64,000 nucleotides of DNA, from contig NZ_JAMZMI010000004.1 in assembly GCF_024714475.1 (NCBI RefSeq), positions 434,001 to 498,000 on the forward strand, in the 5' to 3' direction. Below the pieces are notes generated by a model, which was not told the DNA's origin, searched no databases, and saw nothing but the letters and a program-made list of their open reading frames with translations. This document shows, piece by piece, positions 63,030 through 64,000 of this stretch. The position numbers and the translations under genes were made by a program. The stretch comes from Marinoscillum sp. MHG1-6. Lineage in GTDB: Bacteria > Bacteroidota > Bacteroidia > Cytophagales > Cyclobacteriaceae. How positions within the stretch are numbered: position 1 is the first letter of the stretch; each line of letters starts with the position of its first letter.

Positions 63030-63707
63030 ATGGTCGATATTAAACATAACATAGACTCAATATTAAGGGAAATTGATGGTCGCAATTGCACACTGATTGC
63101 AGTCAGCAAAACCAAGCCTAATGAGCTAATTCAGGAGGCATACAATAGCGGGCAAATTCACTTCGGAGAGAACAAAGTTCAGGAGCTTGCTGGCAAGTAT
63201 GAAATTTTACCTAAGGACATCAAGTGGCACATGATTGGTCATCTTCAGCGTAACAAGGTAAAGTATATTGCTCCCTTTGTTCATTTAATCCATTCTGTTG
63301 ACAGCGAGCGACTACTGAAAGCCATTGATAAAGAAGCGAGAAAGGCAGGACGTGTTATTGATTGTTTACTACAAGTTCACATCGCGGAAGAGAGCACCAA
63401 ATTTGGCTTCGATGAGGAAGAATTGTTATCCCTCCTTCACTCCGATGAGTTTGCCAATCTGAAGAATATCAATATCAAGGGGCTGATGGGCATGGCTACT
63501 TTTACAGAAGACCAAGAACAAATAAGAAGAGAGTTTTCAGGACTAAAAAAGCTTTTTGATAAGATCAAAAATGGAGTTTCAGTCGATAATATTTCCATGG
63601 ATGAATTATCAATGGGAATGAGCGGAGATTACATGATTGCCCTCGAATGCGGGTCTACCATGATACGTGTAGGAAGTTCAATATTTGGTGAGAGAAATTA
63701 TGCATAA
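63030..63707 (+). CDS. PLP homeostasis protein (YggS/PLPBP family)
   Basis: A 225-residue PLP-binding protein of the alanine-racemase-like fold. TLIAVSKTKPNELIQEAYNS contains the PLP lysine; FGENKVQEL, WHMIGHLQRNKV and LSMGMSGDYMIALECGSTMI follow in family order. It buffers pyridoxal phosphate and affects amino-acid metabolism. ATG at 63030 is preferred to a TTG six bases upstream. Its end overlaps the DUF423 start by eight bases. Confidence 0.94.
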   Translation: MVDIKHNIDSILREIDGRNCTLIAVSKTKPNELIQEAYNSGQIHFGENKVQELAGKYEILPKDIKWHMIGHLQRNKVKYIAPFVHLIHSVDSERLLKAIDKEARKAGRVIDCLLQVHIAEESTKFGFDEEELLSLLHSDEFANLKNINIKGLMGMATFTEDQEQIRREFSGLKKLFDKIKNGVSVDNISMDELSMGMSGDYMIALECGSTMIRVGSSIFGERNYA

Positions 63708-64000
63708 GAAAATATTAATTACGGGAGCTACTTTTTCATTCCTGGCAATTGCCATCGGTGCTTTCGGAGCTCATGGCCTCCATTCCATATTAGTGGCTTA
63801 CGATAGGGTCGGCACGTTTGAGACTGGAGTACTGTATCACATTATGCATGCCCTGGCGATTCTTATTGTGGGGCTTACGGAAACAAAAAAGCCGAGTAAC
63901 TATTTCCGTTACTCGGCCTGGATCTTTTCTATTGGTATTTTGATGTTTAGCGGTTCCCTTTACCTTCTTGCAACGCTTAATCTTCCTTTTTTAGGAATGA
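63700..64000 (+). CDS. DUF423 membrane protein, truncated by window edge
   Basis: The visible 100 residues read MHKKILITGATFSFLAIAIG, then AFGAHGL and YHIMHALAIL, which match the DUF423 family of small four-helix membrane proteins (YgdD-like). The start overlaps the last eight bases of yggS (ATGCATAA), so the pair is coupled. The C-terminus lies beyond position 64000. Function unknown. Confidence 0.88.
   Translation, partial: MHKKILITGATFSFLAIAIGAFGAHGLHSILVAYDRVGTFETGVLYHIMHALAILIVGLTETKKPSNYFRYSAWIFSIGILMFSGSLYLLATLNLPFLGM

Overview
The window reads as chromosomal DNA of a Bacteroidota bacterium, most likely a marine or environmental member of the Cytophagales. The grounds are the class-wide TAnnTTTG promoter element upstream of several genes, an Oar-type TonB-dependent receptor with a carboxypeptidase-like N-terminal domain, the DUF4296, DUF4861 and DUF58/BatA families, many short lipoproteins, moderate AT-richness and a tRNA gene without an encoded CCA. 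Nothing points to phage, plasmid or insertion-sequence DNA, and no CRISPR array was seen. Genus and species cannot be fixed from the sequence alone.

Layout. Positions 1-916 hold the N-terminal part of methionyl-tRNA synthetase. At 1114-13469 a penicillin-binding protein 1C gene is translationally coupled to a giant bacterial alpha-2-macroglobulin lipoprotein, and the pair lies between two secreted M61-type metallopeptidases. At 13646-22583 is a carbohydrate block: a DPE2-like 4-alpha-glucanotransferase, class II fructose-bisphosphate aldolase, and an overlapping operon of two cytoplasmic GH13 enzymes plus a 3-hydroxyacyl-CoA dehydrogenase. At 22710-26489 are a surface endonuclease/phosphatase-fold lipoprotein and a DASS anion transporter coupled to an outer-membrane porin.

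A repeat-rich gap of about 0.9 kb (26490-27427) leads into an accessory-looking trio (27428-31894): a membrane protein with an HELAH motif, a methyltransferase with a hydrophobic N-terminus, and an 838-residue membrane-anchored FAD oxidase fused to a C-terminal region I do not recognise. Small envelope, stress and regulatory genes follow (32065-43955). Among them is an Rrf2 regulator and a QorB quinone reductase that share an almost identical palindrome in their upstream regions.

After an initiator tRNA come the housekeeping GTPases Era and Der with a SprT-like protein (44223-47338), an orphan ParA, an OmpA lipoprotein and a large TonB-dependent receptor (49785-53099). The minus-strand operon DUF4296 - mutS2 - cytochrome b5-like - sugar kinase - murQ (58387 to 53778) joins recombination control and cell-wall recycling. 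Divergent from it run DUF58, a membrane protein and a BatA-type VWA protein. The window ends in a PLP-homeostasis protein (YggS) overlapping a truncated DUF423 gene.

The clearest new leads are the paired Rrf2 operators, the FAD oxidase fusion and its neighbours, an apparently coding in-frame extension past the stop of a DUF4440 lipoprotein, and several families of short dispersed inverted repeats.
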